NCBI GenBank assembly: GCA_028023455.1
Contig: JAQFVV010000031.1
Coordinates: forward strand, 6,738,926 to 6,802,925
Reading direction: 5' to 3'
Origin: Epiperipatus broadwayi
Taxonomy: Eukaryota; Onychophora; Udeonychophora; Euonychophora; Peripatidae
DNA length: 64,000 bases
Every line of letters starts with the position of its first letter. The stretch's first letter is position 1. The notes under the pieces were generated by a model. That model worked only from the letters and a program-made list of their open reading frames with translations. It was not told where the DNA came from and did not search any database. A program made the position numbers and the translations under genes. Of this stretch, positions 11,766 through 24,226 are shown in pieces.

Positions 11766-11985
11766 ACAATCTCTCATAAACATCTTTATTATATGCTGTG
11801 TGTGTAAATTTAAAAAAGAAAAATTCAGATATATTAATCTTTAACTGAGGTCTAGAGTTTATATCTGTGCTAGAGATAATCTCTAGTTTCGAGAATGATT
11901 AGTAATAATCACTAGTGTATTTATCTGAAATGGATGGCATCAAAGATGTGAGTGGAGGGAGTTTGACAATGGTAAATGAAAATGT

Positions 11986-12655
11986 AACAAAAATATAATA
12001 ATGAATTATCTGCTTGCAATGCTAGAAACTTATTATAAAAAAAACCTTCTGCATAGTTTTATGCAGTAATGGATCCTGAAATCAAAATATGTGAAATGTG
12101 GTTCAAGATTTATCACATTCGAATTATAATCTTTACAATGAAACTATTTGATCATTTTGTTTATTACAAAATCATAATGCTTTTTTATAAAAAAGGAATA
12201 AAATTTACTTTTTAATATTATTGCTCAACTACAAAATGTTATTATTAGATAGTAATGCTGAACTTTTTCTGTTGGTTAGTTTTTTTGTGATGGGAATATA
12301 ATAATTCTATTCATCAATTACTGTGTCCTAATGGATATTATGTTAATGCTTCTTAGAGTTAATGAATATTATGTGGATGCTTCTTAGAGTTAAGTCAGAC
12401 ATTGAACATAATTAGAGAATTGAATGATATTACCTGACCAACAATATAAGTTCTACATTTGGGTAACGTTATTGGGAGAGGAATTTTATTTTGTTATTAA
12501 GTTATTGTTTGTAATAATTGATCTAGTTTTATAAGTATTTGGAAAATTTTTATCTTATATTGAGATTTATGTCTGATGCTGTTGTTTTTTTCTCAGTGAT
12601 GAACGTTTATTCATAAAAAAAAAAAAAAAAACAGATACAAATACAGTTGTAAAAA
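11986..12655. other. AT-rich sequence, no gene seen
   Basis: A short near-direct repeat (GGATATTATGTTAATGCTTCTTAGAGTTAA-like) lies at about 12335-12395, and an A run at 12617-12633. I see nothing else. Confidence 0.45.
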
Positions 12656-12659
12656 GGTT

Positions 12660-13250
12660 TACAATGGAGTGATTACATGATAAATTGAAATTTCAGGAGC
12701 AACATGGTAAGAGTGGAACAATACACATGGAAAGGGGAAATGGGGTGCAGTCCAGGCCAGTCTGAAATGCATGTCTTTATGATTGAGTCCTATGACAAAG
12801 GCTAAGAGGATGGGAGTTGGAGGATTGTCCAAGTGTCTGTGAGGAGTGGAGGTGGGGCTAGTTTGGTGTCTCTGGTTTTGAGAGAGCAAATTAGGTTCAA
12901 TAGCTTTTGTTTTACTGAGAGTGTTCTCTGGTCAAAGATAATGACCCATCAAAGCAAGCAGAGGGCATAGATAAGAAAAACTTATAGTCTAATAGCTGTG
13001 AAGACCCCTGTTTCTATGGATTCTTGGAGGTTGAAGATGATATTCCTGTTCCAGGAAATGCAGGAGTTGATAAAATTTCTCACACCAAGCAGAAAGGGAC
13101 ATTTAAGTAGGAAGTGGTGAAGAGTTTCATTGTCAGTTTTACAGAGCTGGAATATGAGAGAGATCTTGGTGAAACTCCTATGGTTCACCAAAAATTGATT
13201 TGTGGGAGGGGAGTGAAGACTGATTTTGAGGAGGAAATCATTGTTTTTTA
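12660..13250 (-). pseudogene. LINE C-terminal relic with Cys/His motif
   Basis: The minus-strand frame at 12982-13191 contains LCKTDNETLHHFLLKCPF, a close match to the C...ET..H.L..C pattern that follows the reverse transcriptase in many LINEs. The region downstream to about 12660 is less AT-rich than the surroundings and may be the rest of the same element, but its frame at 12659-12889 has no motif. It is short and isolated, and the clade is unknown. Confidence 0.45.
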
Positions 13251-14187
13251 AATTTATTCTAAAGTTATATGCATGAGATTATTATACAAACACACATATC
13301 ATTAATAAAGATTATTTATAATATAAATTAATATGTTAAATTCTAACTTAATGAGATATTATTTGCTTTATGATACCTTCAAACTGAAGCATAGGTAACA
13401 TGCTTATATACTGTTTTATGACTATTACAAAGTATTCCAAAATAAGGGATGTAGAATGTATATTGAATGACTGGGATATAGATGAGTTTATGGTCATCTC
13501 TATATGGAGGATGAGTAATGTTAGTTGTGGACTCATGACAAGTGGATATATTTTTAATAAGTCTGATATATTACCTTGATGTACTAAATATCATATACTG
13601 GTTATAATTATTATCTTTTACTAAAATTTGGTCAGTTTTTTTAAAAAATATTTTTTTCTCCAACAATTTTTTATAAGAAGGTTTAATTAAAGGGAATTTG
13701 AACTTAGACTTTCAAGCTTCCTATTGTCATTCATTTTATCCAACATAACTGATAAACATGATCACATATATGTGAAAAAATAAATGTAAGAAATCATGAA
13801 TTGAATGTGAGTAAACTTTAATTAGAAACTGATCAAAATAACAACTTATATATAATAAATTAAGCGTATTATTATTTTATATTCAGAACTATATTTTATA
13901 CAATTAAATATGCAAAGAATATAGGATATGGAAGTTAACATTGCTTTTATATCTACATTCAATGCTACTTTATCTACAGCCACTGCTTTTGTTTTAGATT
14001 AATAGTGAGAAGTTTGGATTCTATGCATCATTAAGCCTAACATCATAATATCCAAAAACATTGCAAAGTTTTGAATCCAAGCTAACTTTTTTGCACTGCT
14101 ATATTGATCTGATATACCAGTTGGTACACAATTATAGAGAAGATTGTTATTTCTATAAATTAAATGCAGCTTAATGCTTTCAAAATA
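13251..14187. other. AT-rich sequence with a dispersed tRNA-like fragment
   Basis: At 13690-13790 the sequence resembles 62872-62970, including a reversed B-box-like stretch (GGGAATTTGAACTTAGACTT) and TTCCTATTGTCATTC. The rest shows nothing recognisable. Confidence 0.4.
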
Positions 14188-14646
14188 TTATGGTCTTCTC
14201 ATATTCATAGCAAGATGAAGTTGGATAATAATGGAGAGATGAGTATAATTGTTATATAGTTGATGAAATTTAAATTTATTTAAATTTGTTGTTGTTGTTA
14301 TATTAAAGTATCCATTTTGGGAGAAAGGGAAGGGAAAGTCACAATGACTGATAGTATTCATGTCATTAGCTATATAGCAATCCTGCCTGGGTTTTCTCTT
14401 TGAATCATTTCTTTTCATGTATTGAATAGTTGTGGAGGAGAGAACAAATTGGTGACCTGTTGCATTTTGGTGCTCAAGGAATATATAGCTTTGTTCTGGC
14501 TTGTATGATACTCTTTTGTATAAATATTGGTGCTGGGAAAGATGTGTAGACAAGGATGCTTCAGGTTCACCATAATAAATTGATTGACATACAGTTTTGG
14601 GGCATTTAAATTTGTAAATGATGTTAGGGGATAAGTTCAGGTTCAA
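14188..14646 (-). pseudogene. PLE-D GIY-YIG endonuclease fragment
   Basis: The 152-codon frame begins NLNLSPNIIYKFKCPKTVC and continues SIYYGEPEASLSTHLSQHQ. IIY...YYG fits the GIY-YIG core, with the Cys pair between the two halves as in Penelope-like elements, followed by a His-rich part (FLEHQNATGHQF). This type of nuclease cuts DNA to prime insertion. There is no reverse transcriptase upstream, where stops appear at once, and the last third of the frame looks like read-through into non-coding DNA. The family differs from PLE-A, B, C and E in this window. Confidence 0.6.
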
Positions 14647-15547
14647 GTCTATCTTAAGAGTTGTACAATAGCCTGTTAGTAGAAAGGGGAAGTGCAGAAA
14701 ATAAGGTGATAAGTTGGAAAGTTTTATTAAAGGTTTTTGTTAAGATAGTTATGTATGGCAAAAAAAAAAAAAAAACATTGTCTATCATGAATAGGGGGGT
14801 TAGAATTTAATTTGCTGTAAAAGTGCTTTATTTTCATTCTTAGAAAACTGTGTTTAAATCCAACAGATGTTAAGGTTGATATTATAGTTGAACTGGTAGA
14901 ATATCAGATGTAGGGTAAAAAACAATGATAATCTGGAGAAAGATTGATTAAGCAGCAAAATGGATTTTAAAAGATAAATTTTAATTATGAAACTAAATAT
15001 ATAAATAGAAAAAATAAAAAAAATAAAAACAAAAGTTAAAGAACTAAATAGAAAATTTCAAAAACTACCAGAAAAATAAGGAATAATTTATAACAATTGA
15101 AAAAAATAAAACCAGTCATTCGTAAAATTTGCGAGATTTGAAGAAATCTTAAACTTTTAGTAATTTTATTAGATATGTAAATGGAGAGAAAAAAAGCAAT
15201 GAATTGATTTTTAATATCTTAGCACCAGAACGGACAAGTTAATTTAGGATTTAAAATTTATTATTTTTCTTCTATTGCATTAAACTGTATAACGTATTTA
15301 TGACCAAGCTACAGACAATGAAATCATGACAGAAATATGTTAATTAAATCACATTTATCTATATAAATATAACCAAGTAAACATTGATTTTATTTTCTTG
15401 AAAGTCATTGATAAAAAAAAAAGTTGTGTAATTAATGACATTTTTTTTAGAAAAAAAAACTTGTTTGTTGAACCACTCAATGGTATTATCATTTTAAAAT
15501 AATTTCATTATAGGATATAACTTGGAAACAATATTTCTAATATACAT
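14647..15547. other. AT-rich sequence, no gene seen
   Basis: The first 110 bases may be more of the PLE-D relic. An A run lies at 14761-14775. Nothing else is recognisable. Confidence 0.45.
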
Positions 15548-15625
15548 TTAATACATTGTACATGCTTAAACCTGCATTTATATATGTAATATATGTGGGA
15601 TTCGAACTCAGACTTGATATGATGT
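15548..15625 (-). repeat. Dispersed repeat with a tRNA-like B box
   Basis: The first 55 bases match 42361-42417 closely. On the minus strand it then carries GAGTTCGAATCCCAC, an RNA polymerase III B-box sequence. It is probably a SINE fragment. Confidence 0.45.
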
Positions 15626-15854
15626 AGTAGTGTGCAATCTTATTAAATTCATCACCCCATACTCAGACTAAAAATTTATGCGACCCATTATATGTGGTTA
15701 TCAACTTATTATAAGCATATAAGGATTGTAATAATAAAAGTGTTTTATCAAATATTCATACATATTATTATATTATATTTTAGTACATAGAATATGATAT
15801 AAGATCTGTGAAAAAACGGTATTTTAGCAAAAAATATATAGTAATACCTAGTTC

Positions 15855-16067
15855 TTAATAAATCTGTTGATTTGTACCAATTACAACTTTTTTAGCTTGT
15901 TTTAGAAAATATGTACATTCAAGAATGTAGTGCCTCATATCAATGTTACCACCCAAACAACAAAACTCTGAGAGTGAACAAAAAACAGAGCAATATAAAA
16001 GTGCAGTTATGATGTATTGTTTATACAAAATGGATTGGAATATAAAGAGGGAAGTGTTTAAACACAA
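15855..16067 (-). pseudogene. Possible LINE C-terminal relic
   Basis: The minus-strand frame includes FCCLGGNIDMRHYILECTYF, which resembles the C..C...H...C cluster after a LINE reverse transcriptase. The piece is too short to assign and could be coincidence. Confidence 0.3.
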
Positions 16068-16292
16068 AATTGGTCAAACATACAATAATGAGTTTAGTAG
16101 ATATTATGTATTTTTTAATTGTATTTAGTTTTTGTTTTTTCAACTAAAAAAATATTATCCAGCATGAGAACTTCTCAAAATTTTTATGACCTCCAGGCCC
16201 CTTGGCAGGTCATGATCAATAGGTTGTGCACTGCTAATATAAATATTCTAATATACTTCATTAAAATAAAAAATTTCAGATGTGTGGAATTG

Positions 16293-16400
16293 GTTTCAAA
16301 ATAATTAAAAAAAAACTCTGGTGATATATATACATATAATTAAATGTTTCAAAATAATTAAAAAAAAACTCTGGTGATATATATACATATAATTAAAAAA
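16293..16400. repeat. 54-bp perfect tandem duplication
   Basis: Two identical copies start at 16293 and 16347. Perfect identity indicates a recent duplication. Confidence 0.8.
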
Positions 16401-19400
16401 TAGTGGAATGTCAGAGGAAGTATTCACATAACTTATTAGATAAAATAATGTTTTTGGTTCATCTGACCTTCTTATAATATGGATTAGATTTTTAAAAAAA
16501 ATATAAACACATGTTATAATACTGGCTAATTTCATATAGTAATTATGGCCCACCTATATATTTGCATTGTATAGTGAATATAAAATAATAATTAGAATGG
16601 AGAAAAACTACTGGGGGTTCAATATTAATAAAATAAATGATATTAACATTGCATGTGTTGATAACAATATCAGTTATAATCTAAATTGAAAAGAACAGGA
16701 ATCAATTTATTACAAAAAATTTAAAATGTAGTAAAACTGAGATATAACCTAATGTAGAGAAGACAAATTATATGATAAAGATAACAGTTGATGATAATCT
16801 GCTTAAATCATTCACCCCCAACAACAAATATCAAAAGATTCCTGGTAGTGAGAAGATTTTTCATTGTAAACTGGGATGAAAGTTATTTTACATAATATCT
16901 TATATCTTTAAAAAAATCAAAGTTTCACAAGCTGAAATATAACTTGTATCTAAAAAACAAGAATTGGACATAGAGTTAAAAAATGTATTAATATTTTTAA
17001 GCTGTGATAATGGTAAAGACTTTTAAGAATATCATGGATACCAAAAAAAAGTGAACAAAATGACAAACACTCAAATTAACTTCAAATATCATTTGAATCA
17101 TAAATAAATTGGGCATTTTATTGAAACAACATAATTTATTTTTAAAAAAACTAAATAAAGCTTTCATTGTAAAGAGATATATATGCTCAGAATTTAGACT
17201 GATCTAATCTATTTAGTGATAGGTTAACTGTAACTTTATGTCACACAATAATATAAAGTAATTGTATTACGTTATTTTATTCTTGCTGGGAACTGTTGAC
17301 TAAAAATTACAAACAACTACTATTATTTATCATTTTGGAACAGCTGTTTGGTCATATCCAAGATGGGCTGAAAACCTTATTACATTTAATTCTACATTTT
17401 CTAAATATAATCTCTATCCAAAATTGCAAGTTCAGAAAGGTCCAATTAAATTGTAGGACATAATAAGGATAAATGTATATCATTATCCATAAATTATGCC
17501 CCTGTTAATAAATATAATTATTTCTTAATATAATTTCTTGATCTTAGAATAGTTAACTTCTAAATATGATAAACTTAAAAAAAAATGTTTTTTTTTTTTT
17601 TAGTATTGAAATGGAGCTTAGTGTGATTAGATATTTCAAACATTTAGATATCCACCACCATTTGATGATTGTATTATTTTTATGGTCCATTATTGGAGTT
17701 TTAACATTTTTCATATTTATTTTGCTTTTGGTATCACTTGCTAAGAACATAAATGCCAATGGCTAATTTATGCCCTCTCTGTAGTAAACAATATACTAGA
17801 TATCGTTGTGCTCAACGTGACTATAATTTGAACAGTGTATCATCTAACATATGCTATGTTTTCTTGTATAGTTAACTGCAAGCTGATATCTTGTTAGAAA
17901 GAGTGTTGTTTACTGTAATATTTTATTGAAGAATAAGACGTTGTTGAATTTTCTTTCTTTATTTTAATATACTTTTATATTTATTTTAGCTATTTTTTAT
18001 TTTTACTTTATTTTTAAAGTTCAAAATCCTTACTTTACAAACGTAATTCAAAATAGACCACACAATCTATATTTCGTGAGTCTTAATAAATCACTTCTAG
18101 AAGACTCAAATATTAACAGAAATATATATATTGATTCTTTTCTTTAAAAAAAAAAAAAATCTCGTTTGTTGACTCAAACAAAAAAAAAAGACCTTTGATG
18201 TGCAAAAGTTGAAGTTCAATATTAAAATCAATATCTTGTATTGCTCCCAGTGGTATTTTTTTATTGATTTCCATATATTTCTAAGCAGTTCTTTTACCTC
18301 TTTATTTTATTCATTTTTAAATAACAATAGTAAGCTATTTTAAGGTCCATTTGACTGTAAATTCAATCCTGCCTTTTCTCACCGCATTTTAAGAACATAT
18401 GCTTTTCTTTTTTTTATATATGACAAATCATATTTTGAAAAAAAAAAAAAAAATGATAAAAGCCATAGTGGCTACTAGACAATGAGATAAAAAAGAGATA
18501 AGTACGGCATTATGTCTTGCCGCCCAATCTTGTTTTCGTATCATTCTTTTGACTTTATGTAACAATTTAACTATAATCCGATGTCAATTTCTTAAAGGAA
18601 ACGTTAACTAATATAATAAAGTGGCTAAGAATAGTTTCCAACTCGCCTTGCTTAAGATTTACAAAAAAAAAAAAAAGTTTGGAAAATTCAAAAATACTGA
18701 ACTTACAATTAATGAATTAATTTCATGAAATAAAAACGGAGTGGAATGATTTTTTAGTCATCGTTTTTCAAACTGCCTGCCTATTTTAGATATTTTTTCT
18801 AATATTTTACGTAAACATCAATCACGGCTGATTACATTACATAAATATCGCCATTCTAATTTTGGCCGAGCTAGTGTTTAAATTTATCATTATAAATGCA
18901 TAAATAATACAGATCCACTAACCTCAAAATGCATGAAGTGATTTGTTTTATGGATTAATAAAGCCCGGAACAATTTCTTGCATTTTTTTACTCTCTTGAC
19001 AGAATTCACGCAGTTATTAAAGATGCGACTTTTATTGTTTGATTATTTTTTATCGATTTAAAGTTCTATGATAATCTAATATTTATCTTGTATTTTTTTA
19101 AAAAAGCTTCTTAGGATTGCCTTTATAAAAAAATATGGTTTTCCTTATGAATATTATAGTTACTTTCTGTCGTTTGTTTGAACAAACTAGATTAATTTAG
19201 TATTTTAATAAATGAGCTAGGAATAACTGCGTTGCGTTTGACTATTATTATTGACTTTTAAGCACGTTATAAGCCAACTATTTTTTAAAAAAAAAAAAAA
19301 AAAAACAGCTATCAATGATTTACTCTGTATTTCAAATAAATTCTTTAGAGTAGTAGATCAATGCAGCAACAATTATATCAGGATAGGAGAGTTACGGTGT

Positions 19401-19631
19401 ACTCAGGTTACATGTTGAACTCGACACTTGTGTTTTACAAAATAAATCAAGATTTCTTTATGTAATTCAGTTAGGAATTGATTAAATCTTTAACTCTCGA
19501 GTTGAATATTCTATCATAGAGTTATACTAATGACGCATCTATCAGAAATTCAAAGCACTTTTACTCTATGATATGCAAGCAATTTATCACATATTCATAC
19601 AATTTTACCCCCCCCCCCATATATATATATA
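16401..19631. other. AT-rich sequence without recognisable genes
   Basis: The stretch contains several A or T runs of 10-17 bases (for example 18149-18161, 18438-18453, 18661-18675, 19288-19305) and a C run at 19610-19619. The two overlapping frames at 17553-17766 are AT-rich and lack motifs. I see no gene. Confidence 0.45.
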
Positions 19632-19730
19632 TATGTTGAAACGAAGATTTTCATGGGTTGCATACATATATATATATAAGACATATTTTGCGGGTTCCTC
19701 CGTGTTAAAAAATTTAAATATTGATATACT

Positions 19731-19775
19731 GACATTTCGACTTGATCACACAAGTCATCCATTGGGTGATAAAAG
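19731..19775 (-). ncRNA. Hammerhead-like motif in the PLE-A 3' region
   Basis: On the minus strand: GGATGA, then GACTTG/CAAGTC as a 6-bp stem II with loop TGTGAT, GAAA, TGTC. The GAAA-TGTC end resembles the usual GAAACGUC, but the first core bases are changed. Confidence 0.4.
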
Positions 19776-19854
19776 GTAGAAAGACGGTTGTAGAGGCTCT
19801 ACAATCACTGATTTGAAAAACCCTTAATGATCCACCAAAAGCAAAAATGTTAAA

Positions 19855-20112
19855 TTAAGAATGGTCTTTAAAAAAATCTTTCCAAATAGAAGGAAGTTTG
19901 CATGTATCATCTTGCTTATTGATACAATCTGATATTTTAAGTATCTCAATGGCTTCTCTAATTTTGCACTGGTAGAGATTATCAGATCTGGATATGATCC
20001 TGGTAGTAGAAAAATCAATGTTATGACCTGAATCTATAGTATGGAGTGAAAGTATTGATGATGATGAGTGTTTTTTAATTGCATTAGCATGCTCATCTCT
20101 CCTAACACCTTT
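19855..20112 (-). pseudogene. PLE-A endonuclease C-terminal fragment
   Basis: The coding part reads GVRRDEHANAIKKHSSSS, then IDSGHNIDFSTTRIISRS and KIREAIEILKISDCIN. This matches the second half of the PLE GIY-YIG nuclease: Arg, then the conserved His, then Glu in a REA motif. The YIG half is missing because the frame enters an inverted terminal piece before it. The 128-codon frame therefore overstates the protein. The copy cannot be functional. Confidence 0.65.
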
Positions 20113-20116
20113 ATCA

Positions 20117-20155
20117 CTAAGTGGGTGACTTGTGTGATCAAGTCGAAACGTTGAT
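20117..20155 (+). ncRNA. Hammerhead-like motif in the inverted PLE-A terminus
   Basis: The same 6-bp stem II is followed by GAAACGTT, with ACGT as a self-complementary stem III. The core reads GTGGGTGA and is degenerate. Confidence 0.4.
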
Positions 20156-20204
20156 ATATCAATATTTAGATTTTTTAACAGGGATGAACTGGCAAAATAT
20201 GTTA

Positions 20205-20400
20205 TTATATATAAATAAAATGCACTAGAATAACTATACAAAATTAAAAATGTCTATAGAATTAAAAAAATAATTTCTTTGCTACAACCAGCTTACAGCT
20301 TTTTTTTTGCCCTGGTTGTAGCAGAGAAATTAATTTTTTAATTTTATATAGATATTTTTAATTTTGTAGCGTTATTCTAGTGTATTTTGTTTATTATATG
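20205..20400. repeat. Fold-back repeat with arms of about 80-90 bp
   Basis: The left arm to 20295 and the right arm from 20312 are near-perfect reverse complements (for example TTTGCTACAACCA against TGGTTGTAGCA), with a short T-rich loop. This is MITE-like, and a TA run follows at 20411. Confidence 0.75.
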
Positions 20401-20409
20401 TATATCACT

Positions 20410-20410
<1 letters not shown>

Positions 20411-20487
<77 letters not shown>
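20411..20487. repeat. TA microsatellite
   Basis: About 38 TA units. Further TA and GT runs lie at 20858-20908. Confidence 0.9.
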
Positions 20488-20490
<3 letters not shown>

Positions 20491-20856
20491 TTGCCAAAAT
20501 TATTCTTTTGAAATAACAATTCCTATGGACTATCATTTTAATTTCCAGCCAAAATTTTCTTGACAAAAAAAAAAAAAAAACAGTTATCCTCTATCATTCT
20601 CTACCTTATTATATAAAAATGTGTCCAGAACAACATTAATTATAGAACAGAGTTTTTAAATCTATCAATATAAATATAAAACAATTTAAGCATTTGCTCC
20701 TCTAATTAAAAATGTTTATGATAATTCTCTTTAGAACAAAATTGCAGGCAATAAAGGAACATTTCTTGTATTGCAGTTGTTAGATACTGTTGCTAAAAAA
20801 AAAAGATATATTTTTTATAGCAACAGCTGCTTCAAGTAAATAGTTTTGGGTGAATG

Positions 20857-20906
<50 letters not shown>

Positions 20907-21309
20907 AATCAGAATCACTTAGTATAAAGTCTTTGTGCTTTTATATAGAATCAATATAGCTCTGACTATTGCAAAGTTCATATTGGTATGTTTATAAAAA
21001 GTAGGTCAACCTGAAGAGCGCCATGTTGATGAAATGCAACTAACAGGAAAAATCCTGCTTGTTTATGAATTTCTTTTTAGCTACAGTTTAGGCAAATATT
21101 TAAAAAAAAAAATACAACTTAATGGCAAATAAAATAGAAATTCATATAATATTCCAATACTAGCCAAAAAACGAAATTTTATTTTAAATTCTTCTACCAC
21201 TATGCTTGTATATATTAATAAATAGAACTTTTCAAGTGGAATTCAACATCAGATATACAACATATATATACAAAACAAAATAATATTCCCATCATTCACT
21301 TCAAAACTA
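20488..21309. other. Unassigned sequence, perhaps the 3' region of PLE-E
   Basis: It includes TA(11)-GT(13) at 20858-20908. A weak hammerhead-like stretch on the plus strand at 21011-21045 (CTGAAGA...GATGAAATGCAAC) has a damaged stem II. I see no gene. Confidence 0.35.
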
Positions 21310-22308
21310 ACTTCCTTTATGGAATAACGTTATGAGATTGATTATGAGATTGATGGCCTTAGATTCAAAAAAAAATATCATCAAAGTTTCTTTGTTCATC
21401 CTTGACATTATCAAATAATATTTTACAACTTATGTTTAGATCATGACTATAGAAAACTGTGTTATGATAGTTATTTTCAAATCTACTCTTATGAACTTTA
21501 ATTCTTTCATTAAGACTAGTTTACATTGATCTATATAAATTTTATTATAACTGCAAGGAATCTCATAAACCACCCCAGGAATAGATTTACTATCAGTTGA
21601 TTGTTTGAATTATTTAATAATGAATTTGAATTCACACATTTCTTCCAGACCACTTTCATATAATCCAATTAAAGGCTATTCTTATAATTTAATTTACAGA
21701 TTAATGACTTACTGGCAAAGAAATAAATTATTTATTCTTACTAATAATTAAATATTTATTATTGACCAATTTATACATATTTTATTAAATATAATTTTCC
21801 TAATAAATTATGATTATAATGTAACTCAATATAGTCAGAAACACATTGACTGCTCTGAATATAACTATTATTTTCAAAATTATTAAGTCTTTTATTACTA
21901 TAATAAAAATTCAATAAGAAAAGTTTTTTATGACTAAAATGTTGATAAGAGTCTGACTTTATCATATTTTTTTTTACTCTTTAACAAAATGACTAAAAAA
22001 TAAAACATTATCAACCTTATCAAAACTTAAATCTTGAAATTTTATGGTAATAAATTCAAAAGTACTTCTCTCAATAGTAAGTTTAATATTAGAATCAAAA
22101 GTATTTAATTTATCAAAAAAATTATTCAATTTATTTTCTTATATAATAAACAATCAACATATCTAATAAATAATTTTAAAGAAACATAAAAATTATTCAT
22201 AACATTACTCTCTAAAATATAGAGAGAGTACATTAATAAAAAAATAACACAATTAATAAACTATTTACCTTTAATTTTATAAAACACATCTTTACACATG
22301 AAAGATAT

Positions 22309-22310
<2 letters not shown>
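21310..22310 (-). pseudogene. PLE-E: second half of reverse transcriptase and GIY-YIG endonuclease
   Basis: Read on the minus strand, pieces of a Penelope-like protein appear in the correct order: IRYVDCLLY (the YVDD catalytic motif with its second Asp lost) near 22150-22170, then DKLNTFDSNIKLTIERSTF and EFITIKFQDLSFD near 22020-22090. Then comes GVVYEIPCSYNKIYID near 21535-21583, matching the GVY...C..YIG start of the nuclease. There are many stops and shifts. The first half of the same protein lies beyond the inserted LINE, at 28223-28740. Reverse transcriptase and nuclease together would have performed target-primed insertion. This copy is dead. Confidence 0.65.

Positions 22311-22403
<93 letters not shown>
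22311..22403. repeat. (AAT)n microsatellite at the 5' side of the LINE
   Basis: About 31 AAT units followed by (AGT)4. The same motif on the same strand lies at the 3' side of the LINE. Confidence 0.95.
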
Positions 22404-22404
<1 letters not shown>

Positions 22405-22622
22405 GTAGTAGTAGTGCGCATGCACGAGTATGCTGTGATCATTGTGAATGAATGTCTAACTACTATCACTTATTAATCATATTTTTACTAGAGTTAAACC
22501 CTCAAAATTGTGACTCACTTCTGAATAAGATGAAGGCAAGTACTTATATATATATTGTGTGTATTGAGTATACATCTGTAATTAATTCACCTTTGCTGTT
22601 CGCGGCTGGCAATAATATTAAC

Positions 22623-24094
22623 ATGGCCGCCACTAGTCCAAAGCTGCATAGAGAAAATCCACCCATGTATGCTAACATTACTAAATTGCTAGCTAAAGAT
22701 AAAGTTTCAAATAAAAACACTTTATTTATAAATAAGAAATTAGAATCAAATCCGAGATTTAGGAAAACAACGACAGCGGATATAGCAGAATTGGATTTAA
22801 AAGCCACATAAAATGAAGAAAACCAAGTAAGCTCCCCAATTATGTGGATGGATGATCAACTGCAGAACATCTCAGAGAATTTTAATGATACAGTGGCAAA
22901 GGGTCTGTTTGCTTCCTTTAAATGATTCTTTACAGAACAGTCTGTAATCATAGCAATTACTGATCTGAACTGCTCATTATATAAATTCCCTAAGGAATTA
23001 TTATATGAAGCTCTTACCTGCAACAATTTATGAGATAGTATTCTACGAATAGCAGATCACCCCAACTCTCGATATCTAATTCTAGAATTCTTTAATACAG
23101 AGCAAATAAATCTTTTTTTTAAAAAAAAATCAAAACCCTCTGCAATTATGTGCTTATAATAATAAACCAGAATAGACAGAATGTTATTTGGGGTGTCTTA
23201 AAAATGCTTTTTTAAATTATACTGTCAATGATTTTAAAAGATTAATTAAACCATTTGGAACTGTGATACACTTCCAACCAATTTACCGAAAAGATACCCC
23301 CATCCCAGTCTATGACAATAACTATGAGTACAAAGTAAAATTGCATAATAATGTAGAACCGCTAAACATACCTATACAAATCACTGATCACAAAGCAACC
23401 CTACTTCTGATTATACATGGATTAAAACCTCAATGCTTCCAGTATGGCCAAAGAGGTCATTTGGCAAACAGCTGGATTAATATATGATGCATACATTGTA
23501 ATAAGATAAACACACACACACACCGAGTTTCCCCGAGAATAAAACACAAGACAATGCAACCTGTGAAACAGATATGAAAGAAAGTAATGATTTACTTATT
23601 AACCTTGAAAGTAAATTAAAAGCAGAAAATACAACTAAAGTTGATATAGATGACATAGTAAAGATGCAGAAAATCCAAATACCACTGTCATAAAAAATAA
23701 AACATCCACCAATATCATGGATGGAATAGTACAAAGTTATATTAAAAATAAAAAACCCACGCTTATCATGGATGAAACAGTGCCAAGCTTGTCACAAATA
23801 AACACAAGGAGGACCACAGAAATGAGAAACCCGGGTCGGCCTCCATGCAAGAAGCATGTACCAAACAAAGGGACTCAATCACAAGATTCCAGTGAAGAAG
23901 AAGAAACTATCAACTTACATATACAACACAAAAAAGTAAAAATTGCCACCTTAAACCTCAACAATGAGATTGCAAATATCTTAGAAAATTATCTAATAAA
24001 TGAAGCCAACAAAATCACACCCTGCTCAGTTCTCGATGAAGGTCTAAACCCAACTTCCAAAAATGCAACTTGTTCAATCTCTCCTGAGATGTAG
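22623..24094 (+). pseudogene. LINE ORF1, RNA-binding protein with degenerate zinc knuckle
   Basis: The likely start is the ATG at 22623 in ACATGGCCGCC, a good context, giving MAATSPKLHRENPPMYANIT. The first frame reaches a stop at 22809 and continues in frame with two more stops (SVIIAITDLNCSLYKFPKEL). A shift near 23115, in T and A runs, leads to the frame at 23188-23487. That frame contains FKRLIKPFGTVIHF, typical of the RRM-like part of such proteins, and ends in CFQYGQRGHLANSW, a CCHC knuckle in which two of the three Cys are replaced. After another shift, 23717-24094 is a polar, Asn- and Lys-rich tail. ORF1 proteins coat the element RNA in the retrotransposition particle. Confidence 0.6.
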
Positions 24095-24226
24095 AGCCAG
24101 CATGATTTAGCAGAGTTAAGATCTTTTGCCAATGATATGAATTATGGTCAAGAGATGGGGGGTGAGTAGTATGCATAACCATTTTGCTTTTGACATAGTA
24201 TTGTATACAATTTCTTATAAATCAAT

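Larger units (their letters stand above)
10795..11985 (-). mobile_element. Retrozyme-like tandem array R3 with inverted last unit
   Basis: Three direct units start near 10810, 11248 and 11662 (periods 438 and 414 bp), each with a minus-strand hammerhead. At about 11796 the third unit breaks off and a partial unit follows in the opposite orientation, matching 11410-11600 as reverse complement. The first unit also has a 29-bp internal tandem duplication near 11125-11180. No proteins are encoded. Short tandem units, each with a type I hammerhead, are the known form of animal retrozymes, which are mobilised through circular RNA by enzymes of other elements. The family assignment is my inference from structure. 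Confidence 0.65.
19632..20241 (-). mobile_element. Penelope-like element A, 3' end with an inverted piece of its own terminus
   Basis: The minus strand carries the end of the GIY-YIG domain (19855-20090) followed by about 200 bases of 3' sequence ending at a TA run. Upstream, at 20105-20190, part of the same 3' sequence recurs in inverse orientation. Thus FRLDHTSHPL is readable on both strands, at about 19738-19770 and 20115-20150. The same family has a longer copy at 56096-57640. Confidence 0.7.

Noticed and set aside
12659-12889. Pro- and His-rich minus-strand frame
   Set aside because: No motif; it lies in the possible 3' part of a LINE relic and is probably accidental.
17553-17766. Overlapping frames on both strands with a hydrophobic stretch
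   Set aside because: AT-rich DNA readily gives such frames; no start context or similarity supports a gene.
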